This document shows positions 40,946 through 59,299 of a DNA stretch of 64,000 nucleotides, piece after piece. Under the pieces are notes generated by a model. It did not search any database, was not told the DNA's origin, and saw only the letters and a program-made list of their open reading frames with translations. A program made the translations under genes and the position numbers. The stretch spans positions 60,001 to 124,000 of the forward strand of contig CALZFC010000031.1 in assembly GCA_945643635.1 (NCBI GenBank), read 5' to 3'. Position 1 is the stretch's first letter; each line of letters begins with the position of its first letter. The DNA comes from Allodiplogaster sudhausi. Taxonomy: Eukaryota > Nematoda > Chromadorea > Rhabditida > Diplogasteridae.

Positions 40946-41789
40946 AGTCAGCGGAGTGGCCCCGTGGCCCACTTTCCGCAGAATTCAGTCTATCTATTAA
41001 CATGGGAAGAGATTATCATCCCTCACTCATAGTAGGCATTGACTTTTAACGGCTGCTCAAAATAAGTATTTTTTTTAGCAGTTGTTGAAAATGTTTGCAA
41101 GTATTAAGAAAAAATAAGGTTTTTTAACTCAAAATTCAAATACCACAACCAGCGAAAGCCACTTATTCCCTTGAACATTGATCCGGTATTTTGATATTTA
41201 TGATCAAAAATCGTTGAGCACGGCGCAGAATCAGTTCAATGTTGTGCGTAATCAAATGCAACTGGAAACACTAAACAAAACAAAGCAACGCAAAAGAATT
41301 GGCTTACTTTGGATGTAAAGAGAAGTTGTTAATGAAAGAGGAGGCAAGGCCAAGAGAGAGGGAAGAAAAAAGATAGAGAGAAAGAAAGCGGAAAGATAGC
41401 CAGACATGCAGCTCCAGCGGGAAGCTTGTGCTTAGCATGTAGTGAATGATTAAGATGGCCGGATGTTGTCCTGCCTCAAGTTCTCTCGCTGTCTCACTCT
41501 TTTCATGTCTCTCAGTTTCGTGCATCTCACAATCAGCGTTAAATCGGCCGGATCTGGTAAATGTTTTAATCGCTTCCGGTCTGCTCTCCGAAATGAAAGC
41601 AAAGTCTAATGGTAAGACGGAGAAACATACAGCTGGAACCAAAATATCGTAGTCATATGTTTCATTGAGAAAATGAATATAAGAGGGGGCATGGAGAGAG
41701 CATAGAGATGGAGAGAGGGAGAGTAATAGAGAGCGAGAAAGAGAGAGAGAGTAGTGAGGCAGAGATAAATTATGAAGAGAAAACAGAAG

Positions 41790-41857
41790 GTATGAAGATT
41801 TGATAAATGGTTTGCACTTACGAGTATGAAGATTTGATAAATGGTTTGCACTTACGA
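41790..41857. repeat. exact 34-bp tandem duplication
   Basis: A 34-bp unit starting GTATGAAGATTTGATAAATG and ending TTTGCACTTACGA is present twice with no mismatch. It is not low-complexity, so the duplication is recent or artefactual. Confidence 0.95.
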
Positions 41858-42887
41858 TGATTTTCATATAATGCTGTTTTGTCTTAAAAGTTTTCAGTCA
41901 AGCCGACATCTAATTAGGATACGAATATTAATTATATCGTTGCAAACAAATTTTGCCACAGTTCTAAAACCAGTGAACATAAAATTAAGTTCAAGCACGG
42001 ATAGACCACTCTAAGAGGTACATGCAAGACATGCTTACAAGATCATTTGGAGCTGGAATGGAATGAAAATGCACCTAGAGGATAGCGCAGTAAAATGAAA
42101 GAGGGAGGTGGACTAGAACTGGATACAGAGAAAAAGAGAGTGATCTGAGAGACATAGAGAATTTAGAGAGCCATAGAGATAGGAAGAGAAAGAGAGGACG
42201 AAAGAAAAAGAGAAATAGCGAAGAGAGAAAGAGAGAAAGAGAGAAAGAGAGGAAGAGAGGAAGAGAGAAAGATAGGAAGGGTGAAGAGAGGGTGGAGTCA
42301 TGTTCCACCGCTCTCCCACAGTGCAGATGGCCTTCTCTTCCTTGCCCCCGTGCCCGGTACGCAGAGGCACACCGAGGAGATGCTCTTGGACCAGTGCCAA
42401 GTCCTTTCCTCTGTCCAAGATGCGCGACATGAGAGGTGAGAGAGAGAACGAGAAAGAGAGATAAAGTCTGGGAGAACGAAGAACGAGAGAGGGAGAGAGA
42501 GAGAGAGAGCGAGAGAGTCGGGGGGGGGGGGATGCAGAAAGTGTGAGGTTAGAACGGGCATAAGGTGGATGAGGACCGTAATGATTACAGAAGAAAAAAA
42601 GATGACGAAAGACGAAGCTGAAGAAGGAGAGGGCGTGATAGAGAGAGGGAGAGAGAGCGAGAGACAGAGATAGGGAGAGAGAGAAAGAGAGAGAGAGGAG
42701 AATGAGGAAGCTGAGACTTTATTGTTGTCTACTGCCCACTTTCGCCTGGTAGACAAACAAGTTTCATCATCTTCAAATCGCTTGCACAACGTCTCGTAAA
42801 ACTTCTCAGGAACAGTGAACAATGCGCAGCAAGTTGAAATAAACTGAAAGAAGGGAAGTGGGGAGAGAAAGAGCGAGTGAGAAAGAC

Positions 42888-42948
<61 letters not shown>

Positions 42949-43206
42949 GAGAGAGAGCAAGAACATTCGAAATTTAGGGTGAGATAATTTGTCATCGACA
43001 ATGATAAGATTTTCATAATGAAGCCGTGCACTGCCCTGCAATGGCAGCGAATGGCCTTCTGTCACCGTGGATTTCATCGTTCCAGTTAGTCGACCGCTCT
43101 CTCAGATTGTAGGAAATAAGATCGGGAGGAGAAGAAAACAAGTTATTTCAGAAGGAGACGGAGACGGTCATAGAATGAAACTGTCGTAAGAATCAGAGGA
43201 AGTTAA

Positions 43207-43243
<37 letters not shown>

Positions 43244-43262
43244 TGAGAAAGAGGAGAGCTGA

Positions 43263-43298
<36 letters not shown>

Positions 43299-44929
43299 GA
43301 GAAAGAGAAACAGGGCGGTGCATACCGTGCGGGCTGCTGCCTGGCAGTGCCGAGTGCCACAAAAAACCGTGAGGGCTGGTGTCTGGTGGAGTAAAGGGCA
43401 ATGAAAAGAAGAAAAAGAAGAGTACGATTGAAGACAAGAAAGGGAAAGGACAAAAAAAATGCTGGAAGAGAAAAGAGAAGAGGCGGGAAATGGTAAGTGG
43501 GGGAAGGCAAAAAACAACTGCTAATCTTGCAATGCTAGCAGAAAAGAATTGCAGAGACGTTCACCTTAGAAGGATGAAAAAGCAGTGAATAAACGTTTTA
43601 TTGAGAGGAACGATATAATTCCTTTGGTTTTCCAACATATGAAGGAAGTAAGATAAAGTACAAACACATGCAAGCATCACAGCCGCCTCTGCTCTCATTT
43701 CATTACTTTCTATTCGTCATTCCTGTCTAATCTTCTCACTCTGTCTTCTACCATTTCTCGCTCTCTTACTTTCTGTCACTCGCTGTTCCCCTTCTTTCTT
43801 ATTCCTCCCTCATTTCCCTTTGATCCTTGTTGTCCGTTCTCTCCCATCATTGTTTGTGCCTCTGGAACACCCGGAAGACAAGTCTCGTCTCGCATCAGTT
43901 TATCTTTCTCGCTCAGAGTTTTACCGGAAGAAACCGAGAGATATCGACATGCGAAGAGCATGTGACTGAGAGGCAGAGATCTTTCTCTACTCCTTCAAGC
44001 ATCTTGGAAAATGCTACATCTGAAAATACGACAAATATTGAAAAGAGTGCTTGCACGACTCGCGATAGAACATTCACAATCACGATTACGCTTACTGTAT
44101 TCACTCGTTCTTCTCTGCTTCTCTTTCCTGCTCCCTTTGCATCCTATCACGATTTCTCATTCTCTCTCGATCAGCTTCTCTCTCTCTCACTATCTCTCCA
44201 ATTTAGTCAACGCCTCGGCAGTTTGGATTGAATCTGCCGGAAGATAATAGAAAAGAAGAAAGAAGACATAGAGCTAAAGATCAAGAGAGGATGGGAGAGA
44301 GAGAGAGGAGAGAGCAGAGAAATGATGAAAATGAGAGAGACACAGAGAAATAGAGTGGGATGTCCTCAGCCCTCTTCCCATCAGCTCTTCTCTTGCACCG
44401 ACTGGCTGTGCTCCCTAATAAAGGTCAGGGAGGATGGTTCTGCCTGGTACACCGGGTCAGGGGGCCAAGATGGAGGAGGGCAGGCCGGGCCAAGGGAAGT
44501 GGGAGGGCAGGCGAGCCAAGGGGATCGTTATTTCTCTTCAAAACTTAATATCATATCGAATAATGTTTTTCTGTATATTTCGGGCCATGCATAATTTAGC
44601 ACATCAGAATATGCACAAATTACAGAATACATATTCTAACAATCATATTCGGTTCATTGAATGAGATGAAAATGATACTTCGAACAATAAAAGTACGGAT
44701 ACGAGACACGCAGGTTTGGGAGAAGTTTGTTTTGAAGATTCTACACCTCTCGCCCGTATTTCTTATGTTGGCATTGTAAACACAACAGTAAGTTTTGTCT
44801 GTTGCCTATTGAATATTCTTGTAATTGTAGTTGAGCTCTGCAAACTCATTGAAGAGAGTCTATAGATGAGTGAGAGGTTGGTGGAGATGAAGGAAACAGA
44901 GTGAGAAGAGGGGAAAGAGTAGAGAGGGA

Positions 44930-46915
44930 AGAAAGGCGGAAGAAGAGAGAATTCCCAGCCCGAGTCGGGGTTCATTCGAACGCCGTAGTCTCGCGAGGTT
45001 CAGATTGCACAGCTGAGAGCGACACCACCATTGCTCTTCTCCAAATAAACTGCGGTTGCCGGGCTGCAAGGGAGAATTAATGCTCACTCTCTTGCTCGAA
45101 ATTAGAAGGAATTATAATATCTAAAACTAAAAAAAAGACGGTTTTGCCTGCAGCGTGATATTGTTCTTCCCCAGTTGTCTGAACGAAAGACATCCCTTGG
45201 AGAATCGGCCGTCTTCACTGCGACGAATGAAGCAGAAGTAACCGTAACAGAGAGAGTAACCATCCACTTCCTCCGCCCTGAACATAATTCCATGAGCCCT
45301 CCCCACTCATGATTCCACTCACTTCGATGCAGAGGCTAGCAAGTAACACTGGAGGGGGCCGTCCCTCACTGCCAGATTCGACGGATTTCCGTTGCAGTCA
45401 TGCTCAAGACATATACCATTACTCCGAATGTTTACTTGAAATATTAAATGTAGTCATGTGAAATATAAATTTGACCGAGGAACAAATGCATGTGGTTTCA
45501 GCGAGATTTTTGATATTCCGTATACGGTAGCAAAAGTTGGATTCGAGGCCTCGGAGAAGGGCGCCGTTGCTCTCCCACAACCGAATATCGAAATCATACT
45601 GTGGAAGAGGAGAACAGAATGAAGACGACACGTCGAGATCACCTGTTTGCAGAATGCAATTCTTAAGAATAGAAGAACAGTCTATGAGTTCGATTAACAA
45701 AAAATACGGAAGTAAAGTTGTCAAAATAAGAAAAGCATGAATTAAAAAATAACTGATAGGCGGTCTCCGTTGTCCTTCCTCAGCAACTCCCTCGTTGCCG
45801 CTATAGAAACAATAGTTTGCCAGGCAGCGACTGCCCTGCCTCTCGATGGAAAGTAGGTCTTTCTCTTCTTCATTCAATCGCTTCTCTTCTCGTCCAATTG
45901 ATAGACTTCGGTTGTTTGATGCTTCCACTTGCACATTTCTTCTATCTTAAGAGAGAGAGAGAGAGAGTAGTAGTATCTGCATTGAAAGATTGACAAGTTT
46001 GACAAGTACATCTTGGACATGCATTTTCTGACAGCATAGTGTATGTTCATATCTGAGAACATATGTCATTTTTGTCAGAGTCGTATAAAAAAAAGTCTGC
46101 AACGGAGTGTGAGAATGCGCAACCTGTTGTGGAGAGGATGGGGAAGTTTTGGCCTGGGGGAAAAGAAGCGGAAGAACACTGGACAAAGGGCAGACGAACT
46201 TGAGGCAGAACTGGAGAAGTACTCTCCGATCGGTACGCAGAGTTGCATTCAGACAATTCACTCAACAGAACACGCGAGAGATAGTTAGGGTGAGAGAGTG
46301 AGAGAGTGAGAGAGAGAGAGAAGAGGAAGTGAAGAGATGGTAAAGGCTGTACTTGCAGATGCAGAGAGTGGCTCCGGCCTGATTGGTGCGGCATCCAATT
46401 CGGAGGTTCTTCACTCCGCTGACGCAGCCCTCAAAACACTCATTCTCACAATCTGAACGATAAGCAAAAGAAAAGGATGAATTGTCATGTGGTTTTCAAA
46501 GAATTTTTTTTGAGAAATTTGACTGTTTTGTGACTGAGCATGGAAATAAACGACGTAGTCCCTCAGGGACTCTGCGTGTGATGTGTCTTCCCTTTCAGTC
46601 TCGCGTCTGGCAGTCACGCGAATTGAATGGCCACTTCTAACCCAGCACAAAAATTTCTTGTTAAGCGAAGAGTGTAAAGATGACCTGTCTGAGCTGAGCA
46701 GGACGTCGTTGCTGGCTGCCTTCCGGCTGCGCCTCCTCTGACCACCTCCACACCACGCAGAAGTCACCTTCGCATCGCTTCGAGCAACTGCATTCGCCAG
46801 CTTTTTTTCTTTTCCAATACAAAATAAGATATGATCGGACATGAAAATGAACTTACGGAGAAGTTATTCCGTTCGTGAAATGGCAATCAAAGCAAGAGAG
46901 GGCGTCCGCAACACT
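44930..46915 (-). CDS. extracellular protein with tandem three-finger (Ly6/activin-receptor/ET-like) cysteine modules
   Basis: Module 1 is well supported. Exon 46915-46857 (LSCFDCHFTNGITSP) joins 46787-46685 (CSKRCEGDFCVVWRW) in frame, then 46444-46353 (ECFEGCVSG, LRIGC, LCICK), then an exon from 46260 giving ELSECNSAY. This is C-x2-C ... C-x-G-D-x-C ... G-C ... C-N, the three-finger order. Module 2 is fragmentary (CLANYCFYSG about 45800, FCYRIRN about 45510, CLEHDCN about 45400). Module 3 reads LQCYLLASASK, then LCYGYFCFIRR and SKGCLSF (about 45290-45150), then WWCRSQLCNL (about 45068-44950). The signal-peptide exon and the C-terminal end were not found. No kinase or other domain seen. Such modules occur in secreted or membrane-bound receptors and ligands; the role here is unknown. 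Confidence 0.55.
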
Positions 46916-47756
46916 CTGGTGGAGAAAAGAGTGCAAGAAGAGAAGGGAGAAGAGAGAGAAAACGAGCAGAGAGGGTGAGAGTAGCGAAACTCTCTCAAAT
47001 ACCAGTCTCATTCCTCTTCGATGACGTCAATTGTCCTGCCCGAGCTTCCTCTCCTGGAAGGTCCACTCCGCATGCCCTAGGAGGGATCCGCAAGATCACG
47101 ACAACAACAGGCAAAGTGACAACAAACTGCCCCTCGGGCGGCCAATTCAGTTAGCATCTCCCCCTTTCTCTCTCTATCTCTCTTTCTCCCTCTCTATCTA
47201 TCTTTTTCTCTCCCTTTATCTCTCCCCTCTTTCTCTCGTCCTCTCCATCACCCTCCCTCTTTCTTGCGCTCTCTCACTCTCTAAACACGCGGCCGCTACT
47301 GGCCTCCAAAGAGCTATACAAAGTTCGCGACTTCTACGGAGAGAGATGATGAGAAAGAGAACACGCTCACCAGAGAAGCCTCCCGAGTGGAATTTCACTC
47401 TCCAGAAGGGAATGAGTGAAAGAGAAAGGAAGGAATGAAGGAGTGGATAACTGACTTCATTGGCTACTCCTTTCTTTCATTCCCAACAGCAGCAATCCCC
47501 TTACGCCCTCCTACCCCATTTCAATCTTCACCCTCTAAGTCTCTCTCTCTCTCTCTCCCTCTCTCTCTCTTCTCTCTCTATCAGTTTCGCTCTCTCATTC
47601 TTTCTCTTTCTCTCTCCCTCTCTTTCCCTTTCTGCTGGCTTAAGCTTGGAGAACCCATTGAAGGCGCATCCGCATTTGCAAAAGAGTACACGAATCGACT
47701 GCCATAAGAAGAGACGGATTTTGGAAGAGCTGAAGGGAGAGATAAAAGTGAGAGAT

Positions 47757-47788
<32 letters not shown>

Positions 47789-48547
47789 CTCAGTTAGAAG
47801 AGATCACAGGGATGGAAGTCGGTAGTTTGAGAGGGAATGGAATAAGAGCCATGCAGAGGAATGAGAAATTTCGAGTAATTTAAAATAGCACTGGATTCAG
47901 TCAAAAAGAGAGAATACATCTGATGTCAGGGAAGGTTGTACATTCTTCTTCTCCCTCTCTTAAAAACCCTCTTTTTCTCTGCTTCTGTCATCCTCATCAA
48001 AATGAAAATCCTTGGGAACTCCAGCACATTCCTCTCCTCTGTTGACTGTCACATTTCTCCTCCAAACCGAACAGAGGCACAACTCAATCATTCAACACTG
48101 ACATTTTTAGTCCAGGGTAGAAATTTAATTTGTGCAGTTAAAAGCGTTTGCAACTTTTCTTTTCATACCTAGTAGACCTCCCAGCAATAGTACGGAGAGA
48201 ACTGCTAAACATTTTTTTTAAACTTTCATCTCGCTTCTCTACATAATCTCTCGGTGTTCTCTAGATGCTTAGAAAGTACTGTACTATGTCCGATATGCTA
48301 GGATGCTTGAAGAAAGAATTCCTTCGGAAGATCACGCATCTCAGCCGGAGCAATTCCTCATGCATTTGTTTGCCACTCGTCCATGGAAAACATGTGCTCT
48401 AATTTCCTTTCATTTCAAGAGATCGAGCCAATTGATGAAATGAAGTTACGACAAAATTCTTTTATGTCAGGGGGAGAAAAGTGAAGGAGTCAGGAGGGCA
48501 GGAGTGGCCAGTCACGGAAGGCAGAGAGGCAGAGGAAGAGAGAGGCT
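46916..48547. other. spacer between the three-finger gene and Na+/K+-ATPase; repeats
   Basis: Contains (CT)n around 47160-47290 and 47540-47630 and (GA)n around 47760-47788. The first exon of the three-finger gene may lie here but none was convincing. No conserved coding segment recognised. Confidence 0.45.
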
Positions 48548-53730
<5,183 letters not shown>

Positions 53731-53943
53731 TCAATTCAAATTAGCATGGAATCTCTGCTTCCATATTCCATCTGATTTTTGCATAGATTGAATATTTCAC
53801 GTGCAAGTTCTTCATTTGCACTTTGCTGTATTTGATCACGTGATGAGAATTCAAGTCTTTATCTCAGAGTGCTAGAGAAACCTGTCCGTGAAAAACGATA
53901 GAAATATTGACGGATGAAGGATTAGAGCTTATCTCCGTATAAA

Positions 53944-56806
53944 TTAGCACCAGGAGGCATCGGATTCGCACTTGGCAGTCAGCCAAATCTTCTGCAGACG
54001 ATCGAGACGAGTCAGGGGCTTAAGAAGAAAAGGGCTAAGGAGAAAGTCGAAAAGGTATGTCAGAGCAAGTTAGTGCAGTTTCAAGCTTTTACAATTTAAA
54101 GATTGCATGCACTCGTTGCCCACCTTAAAGGTTTCGTTGTCGAAGAGTGCAACTCTCTTCATACTTCTTCTGCTTAGATGCTCTCTGACGAGTTCACCGA
54201 GGACATCGGAAAGCGACTCGTCCAGTGCGAGGCACTCTCCGCAGAGAGCACACTCCTGTCATCTTATGAATAAGAGACAGAGAGAGAGGGAGAGAGGGAG
54301 AAACCTCTCTGGCAGAGCAGCCTGCCTCGCATTCTCCTCCTTGCCGGCAGAAGGGGAGAGGAACTCTGAGATCGCGTTCAGATGCCGGCGGGAAAGAGGA
54401 GCGAGGGCGTTGCCTCAAGCAATATTCAACTGTGGTCTCTGCACATTTTAAGTGTATGCTTAAATTGAATATATTTGTATATTATGTTAGTGAGCTGACC
54501 TGAATTGCCACTCTGCTGACTTTGAAAGTGAATTTGCAATGCCAACCAGGGAAAACACGCTCATTAGAACCTGCAAGGCTTGATACTTTCATTCTCTTGA
54601 CAGCAAGAGTTGTAATGAGCACAGTGCGATAGGGCCAGCTGAAATTTTTGAAAGAAGAAACTTGTTCGTAGAGAAGTTGATTCTGTTGGAAGTGACCGGA
54701 CGATAGATTTGGAGACATGTTCGCCTGTCAAGATTCTCGTATCATTTCCATTTCTCTTATCCGAAGAAGAGATCACCTCCATGAGGAAGACATTGAGGGA
54801 TTCGTCGACAATGAAATCAAACCGGCTGAGTTCAAAGAATTTGGGATCCATATCAGAGGGAGGGCGGGCGGAGATCATCTTCTGCTGTTGTGATTGGAAT
54901 ACCTGTAGAATACTCATTCTTTATACCTCTCTGCTCATGAGGGTAAATATTTCCAAAATAACATACTTCTTATCATTTTCCTTCTACAATATATCATCTT
55001 TTTTTCAATATTTACCATTGCGCAGATTTGATTAACATGAACCTCGGCAATTATCGCTGAATCTGCTGCCAAATTGTCTTTGGATCTTTTTGCTTAGACC
55101 GAAGGAACTCGTCGAGGGTGTCGCGGAAAGAAAAGCGATGATTGTTGTAGAGTCGTTTAAGCGAGGGAATCTGCACAAACAGATAGGAGAAGATAGCCAT
55201 GGTGGAGGAACTAGGACAGACCTCCCAAATTGGAGTGTAATCATCTCCAACCACGTATTTGTCAACATCATCAGCGTTAAAAGGATGGTAGTCTTTAGGA
55301 CAAAATCTGTTTAAAAAAGTTATTTCCAGTAAACTTTTGCACACAATTCTTGCTATATGTACATGTACAGATACATACATACATACATACATACATATGT
55401 ATGTATTTTCGCAATCAATTTTCCCTTTCTCGCTTTCGTACCTTATGATGGTGTCAGCAGAGAAAGTGTAGACTCGAATGGGATCGACTGATGTCACAAC
55501 CGTGTAAATTCCGATATCGAACTTCCTTAAAGGAGCCAAAAACGCAATATTGAATTCGCGCCTTTTTGCCTGAGAACGGGCATGTGTTTTAGAGAGATGC
55601 GACTACAATGAACAGGAAAATTGAAAAAGATCACGGTTGAGTTTAATGCATATTTAATGCCTAACAAATATTTAATCTTGGAATTGGCTAAAATAACCTG
55701 TTGTCAATGAGGAGCGGATTGTCAATGAACTTCTGGACAAACGACTTTTCCTGTTTCACATCAATGTCCTCGATTTTCTTGATGTAAATATTCCTGAACA
55801 TGCATTTGTACATAGATATGTATGTACATACATATTTACACCAACATAAGTATATAAGTATTTATAAAGCTATAAAAGTACATTAACTAAAATGTGGATA
55901 CGTCTACGTAGCAGTGGCGAAGAAGGTTCGCTTGCCTGTGTCCGTTGTCCTTCTGCACCCACAAGACATCGGGATGCTTGTGTGCATATGCCTTCAGTGC
56001 CTCCGCTTCACTCGGCAGTCGAAATGCCAATGGCATCCCAGTGGAGAGTTCCGCCCTCGCCAGTTCCACCTTCAACTGTTGCTTGTCCGAGAGTAAGTGA
56101 GAGAAGAACGAGCCTTGCTCGAGTAGTAGCCAGAGCCGGGGATGTGATTGACCATCTGAGGCCACGATGCTCCTTCGATCATTGCCCGGTAAGGAGATGA
56201 TTGAGAAAAGGGAAACTCGTGTGTCCAGAGGACGTCCCAATCTCGCGAGGAGGAGTCTCTTCTTATCACCTTTCGCAGACTTTATTACTACTTGCTTTTG
56301 TTTATAACGCAACATCTGTGTATTCATTTATCTGTATGGATGTATTTATTTCAGAGATATAAAATCCCTCTCTCACCTCATATCCGAAGTTTCGAAATGC
56401 TTCGAAAATATGCTTCATGTACGTTTGCTCCGGCTGAAAAGTATTCTGAGAATCATTTAAAAAACAGTTTCAGAAGGAAGCCGCTTACATTCTGTCCATG
56501 TCCATCAAGGAAGGCGACACGGAGCTCCCGGCTGCTCTCTTCCTTCGCAACTTTCTGCTCTGCTGGTTCGAAACTCTTGTTATTCCACAATTCTTCCTTC
56601 AGAGCTCTGATACCATCAACAATTATTCGATTTTTAATATTTCCATCGATTGAAGATTAAAAAAATAACTGTAATTGTAGAGTGAAGTCGTTTAGCTGTC
56701 GAGAGTTGTAGAGAGTGATTGCGAAGCAGAGAGCGAGCAGAGAAGCAGAGAGGAGGGAAAATGAGTTTGTCATTGCAGATGGCGGCGAAGCAGCCGACTT
56801 CCCCAT
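53944..56806 (-). CDS. TTLL15-like tubulin tyrosine ligase-like protein with N-terminal membrane anchor
   Basis: ATP-grasp TTL-family protein. Start ATG at 56806; residues about 13-35 are hydrophobic (FSLLSASLLALCFAITLY), a type II anchor as in TTLL15. Exons: 56806-56670, 56606-56489, 56445-56377, 56269-56114, 56069-55936, 55793-55698, 55525-55442, 55306-55222, from 55170, then 54902-54777 and 54724-54662. Landmarks are VNHIPGSGYY, PLAFRLPSEAE, VLWVQKDNGHR, IYIKKIED, FVQKFIDNPLL, KFDIGIYTVVTSVDPIRVY, SRFDFIVDESLNVFLME and ANMSPNLS. The C-terminal part has CALCGECLALDESL and ends LTAKCESDASWC with TAA at 53946-53944. Two introns (56113-56070, 44 nt; 55935-55794) begin with GC. Around 55034 the frame after TIWQQIQ meets TAA, while AIIAEVHVNQ continues in another frame, a possible lesion. 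The segment 54035-54661 is only partly resolved. It lies 213 bp upstream of the ATPase start on the same strand. Whether it modifies tubulin is not shown by sequence alone. Confidence 0.87.
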
Positions 56807-58537
56807 GCGATCACTGATCTAACAAACATCAATCACTTGCTCAAAAATCTTCAAAATCTTTACGAAAAAGAACATCAAACAACAAACTCGTAGGCTAAGA
56901 GTAAAATGCTGATGAGATGTTGAGGTGACTTTCTCTTTTCATCTTTCATTCTCAATTTCTCCACTCTTCTCCAACTCTTTTTAGAATGTGCGCCCTCTCT
57001 TGCTCTCATTTCAACTACTTCATGTAGGAATCTCTATTCTCTCATGTCGAGACGATCAATTTGCTTGGAGAGCCAGCTTAGATTTCATTCCATTCCCAGT
57101 TATGGTTTGCTCTACATCCATCGATTTCCATAAATGTGGAAGATTAATTTCCATGGGAGCAGGGCACAACCATCTTTTCTCCTTTCCGTCTTGCCAGTCA
57201 TGGGATACAAGATAAAAACCGGTAGAACGTTCTGAGGGTGTGAATGTCCTTCACTTGTCGCTTTTCTTATAGATGAAAAATCTCCCCTCCCCGAGTCTAC
57301 TTGCCATTCTAAAACCGAAAAAGCCGATTCCCGCCAAACTACCATCGACCCTATGTCTCCGATCCCTTATCTCGCTGTCCTCAGCCTTTCCTCATCGTCG
57401 TTCGCTCTCATTTTGTGTGAAGGAGTCAAATCTTTGCACCTCAACATCATTTATTCACTAAAAGAATGGAGAAGAACGGAGAGAAGGCCACAGCAGACTG
57501 AGTCAACAGAGGAAATGATTCAACAACAGCGAAGAGAACAGCTTTTTCTCTCCCTTCTGGCGACCATTTTCATTTCGCTAAAACAAAATCCTAAAAGTGA
57601 GCTTGATGATAGCAAAGAATGCTAGATGAAATGGCTGAGAAGGGAGGAGAAGCAGCAAGTAATCGTCTCTCTTCGCTGGACAAAGCAATCCAACACACAA
57701 AAGTGAACAGGCTATCGAAGTGGACAATGTCCAAGTCACTCTCACAATTGTCAATTCTGACACTATCAACGAAATTTACTATTCTAGGCATACAAGGGAC
57801 GTTGTCATTAACAGCAGTGATTCACAGAGTAAACGGGAAAAGAATGAACAGAATGGATGTGAGCCTTGTCATGCTCGCATGGTACTACCGATTGGATGAG
57901 AGTTACAGAGAGAAGTCATTCTAACAAAGAGTATTCAAAGCAGGCTAAATCAAGCAAAGCATTCAATAGTAACAGAGTCATAGCATGCAATTTGATATCA
58001 TCTTTCCAGCTTAGAGATAACAGATTCTGATGAGAGCGATATCAATTGAGAACTAGCACTACTCATGCAATTGAGAAGAGAATGTCATAGACGGAACGAG
58101 AAGGAAGAACAAGCAGAAAAGAACGATCTGCTCATCTAGAATGTGAAAATCTTGACTATTTGGATGGAGTGGATTAGTGAGGAGGGAGAAGAGAGCGCAG
58201 CTCTCTCTTATCTGCTATTTCTACACTATGAACAGATTGCAGCGTCTGCAGGAACTCTTCTTGAGATGTGGTCGAGAGGGAAAGGTGAAGAAGACAACAA
58301 AGAACCTTTGCAGAAGGGAGGGTTAGAAAGGGAAGCTTCTTCGCCCATCAAAACAAACTAAAGATATTTGAATAAGCGTGTGCGTATGCATAATAGAATG
58401 CATAGCTGCTAACAGTAATAAAAGAGATTAGGCAATATCTTAAAGTCCAACAGACAAAATCAACGCAGGCCAACAATATAAAAAAAATTTAACAAAGAAG
58501 GGACTAAGGATGACAAAACAGGACGTTTGAAAGTGTA

Positions 58538-58589
<52 letters not shown>

Positions 58590-59299
58590 GAACGAGATAG
58601 ATAGAGAGAGGAAGAAAGAGAGAGAGCGAGAGAGATAGAGATAGAGAGAGACAGAGAGAGACAGAGACAGACAGACAGAGCGTCAGTGGAAGAGAGGACA
58701 GAGAAGGAGAGATGGAGCAGATTCAAAGAAAACACACAGCAAAATATATTGAAGCTAGGATTGTGAGCAATGATTGCAGAGGAAAGGACAGGGCTATAAG
58801 AAAGAAGAAAACCATGGAGGACCCTGCGGCATTTCAGAGGGCCACTCATTCCAAGGAAGGCTCAGCCAGTTCAATGAGCAATTTCAGGCGTGTTCAAGAG
58901 AAAAGGGGTGGAAATGAGAGGGAGGGAGAGAGAAGATGGGGATAGAAAGTTATGAGTTGATAAAATGGGAAGAACGAAGCTGGTTAGTTGTCTATGGGGC
59001 TATCTACACACTGCAGCGTTGTTGAAGAATTGGTTGATTACTGCTTTCCAGGCAGTTCATGTCTAACAATGAGAAACGAAGAAAGGGAGAGCAAAGATCA
59101 GTGAGAACTGAAGAAGAAAGAGATTGATCACTTCCACAGAGATAAGAGATGAATGAAAGAGCACGTGGGAGTCGGAGTGAAGAGGCGAGAAGGAGTGTGG
59201 ACGGTAGGACAGAATGCAACAAGAATGGACGGAATCGGTTCCCTGATTCAGGGAGAGAGCGGATACGGTAGGGGAGGGAGGAGCCTAGCAAGAAGCATC
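56807..59299. other. intergenic, no gene recognised
   Basis: Between TTLL15-like (5' end) and Smaug (3' end), both on the minus strand. Two plus-strand frames of 90 and 101 codons (57353-57625, 57619-57924) show no motif or splice context and are probably chance. (GA)n at 58540-58680. The 3' untranslated region of the Smaug gene probably lies at the right end. Confidence 0.5.
58540..58680. repeat. (GA)n microsatellite with GATA and CAGA variants
   Basis: About 45 bp of pure GA followed by impure GAGATA/GACAGA sequence. Confidence 0.9.

Larger units (their letters stand above)
30317..44929. other. 14.6 kb of microsatellite-rich DNA with scattered unassigned exon candidates
   Basis: Mostly (GA)n/(CT)n: for example 31789-31834, 32100-32130, 34020-34100, 35535-35608, 37480-37562, 38815-38842, 40640-40677, 40885-40945, 42890-42955 and 43208-43300. 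Minus-strand segments that look coding between repeats are near 36050-36180, 40710-40800, 41400-41580, 42300-42430, 42730-42840 and 42965-43080. They lack recognisable domains and I could not chain them. One or more minus-strand genes with very long CT-rich introns are likely. Confidence 0.4.

Noticed and set aside
41304..41867. 187-codon minus-strand open frame
   Set aside because: Partly protein-like but crosses GA/CT repeats, has no motif and no clear splice or start signals. Kept only as an exon candidate in the region note.
57353..57924. Two overlapping plus-strand frames of 90 and 101 codons
   Set aside because: No motif, no splice context, intergenic between two minus-strand genes; the length is within chance expectation.
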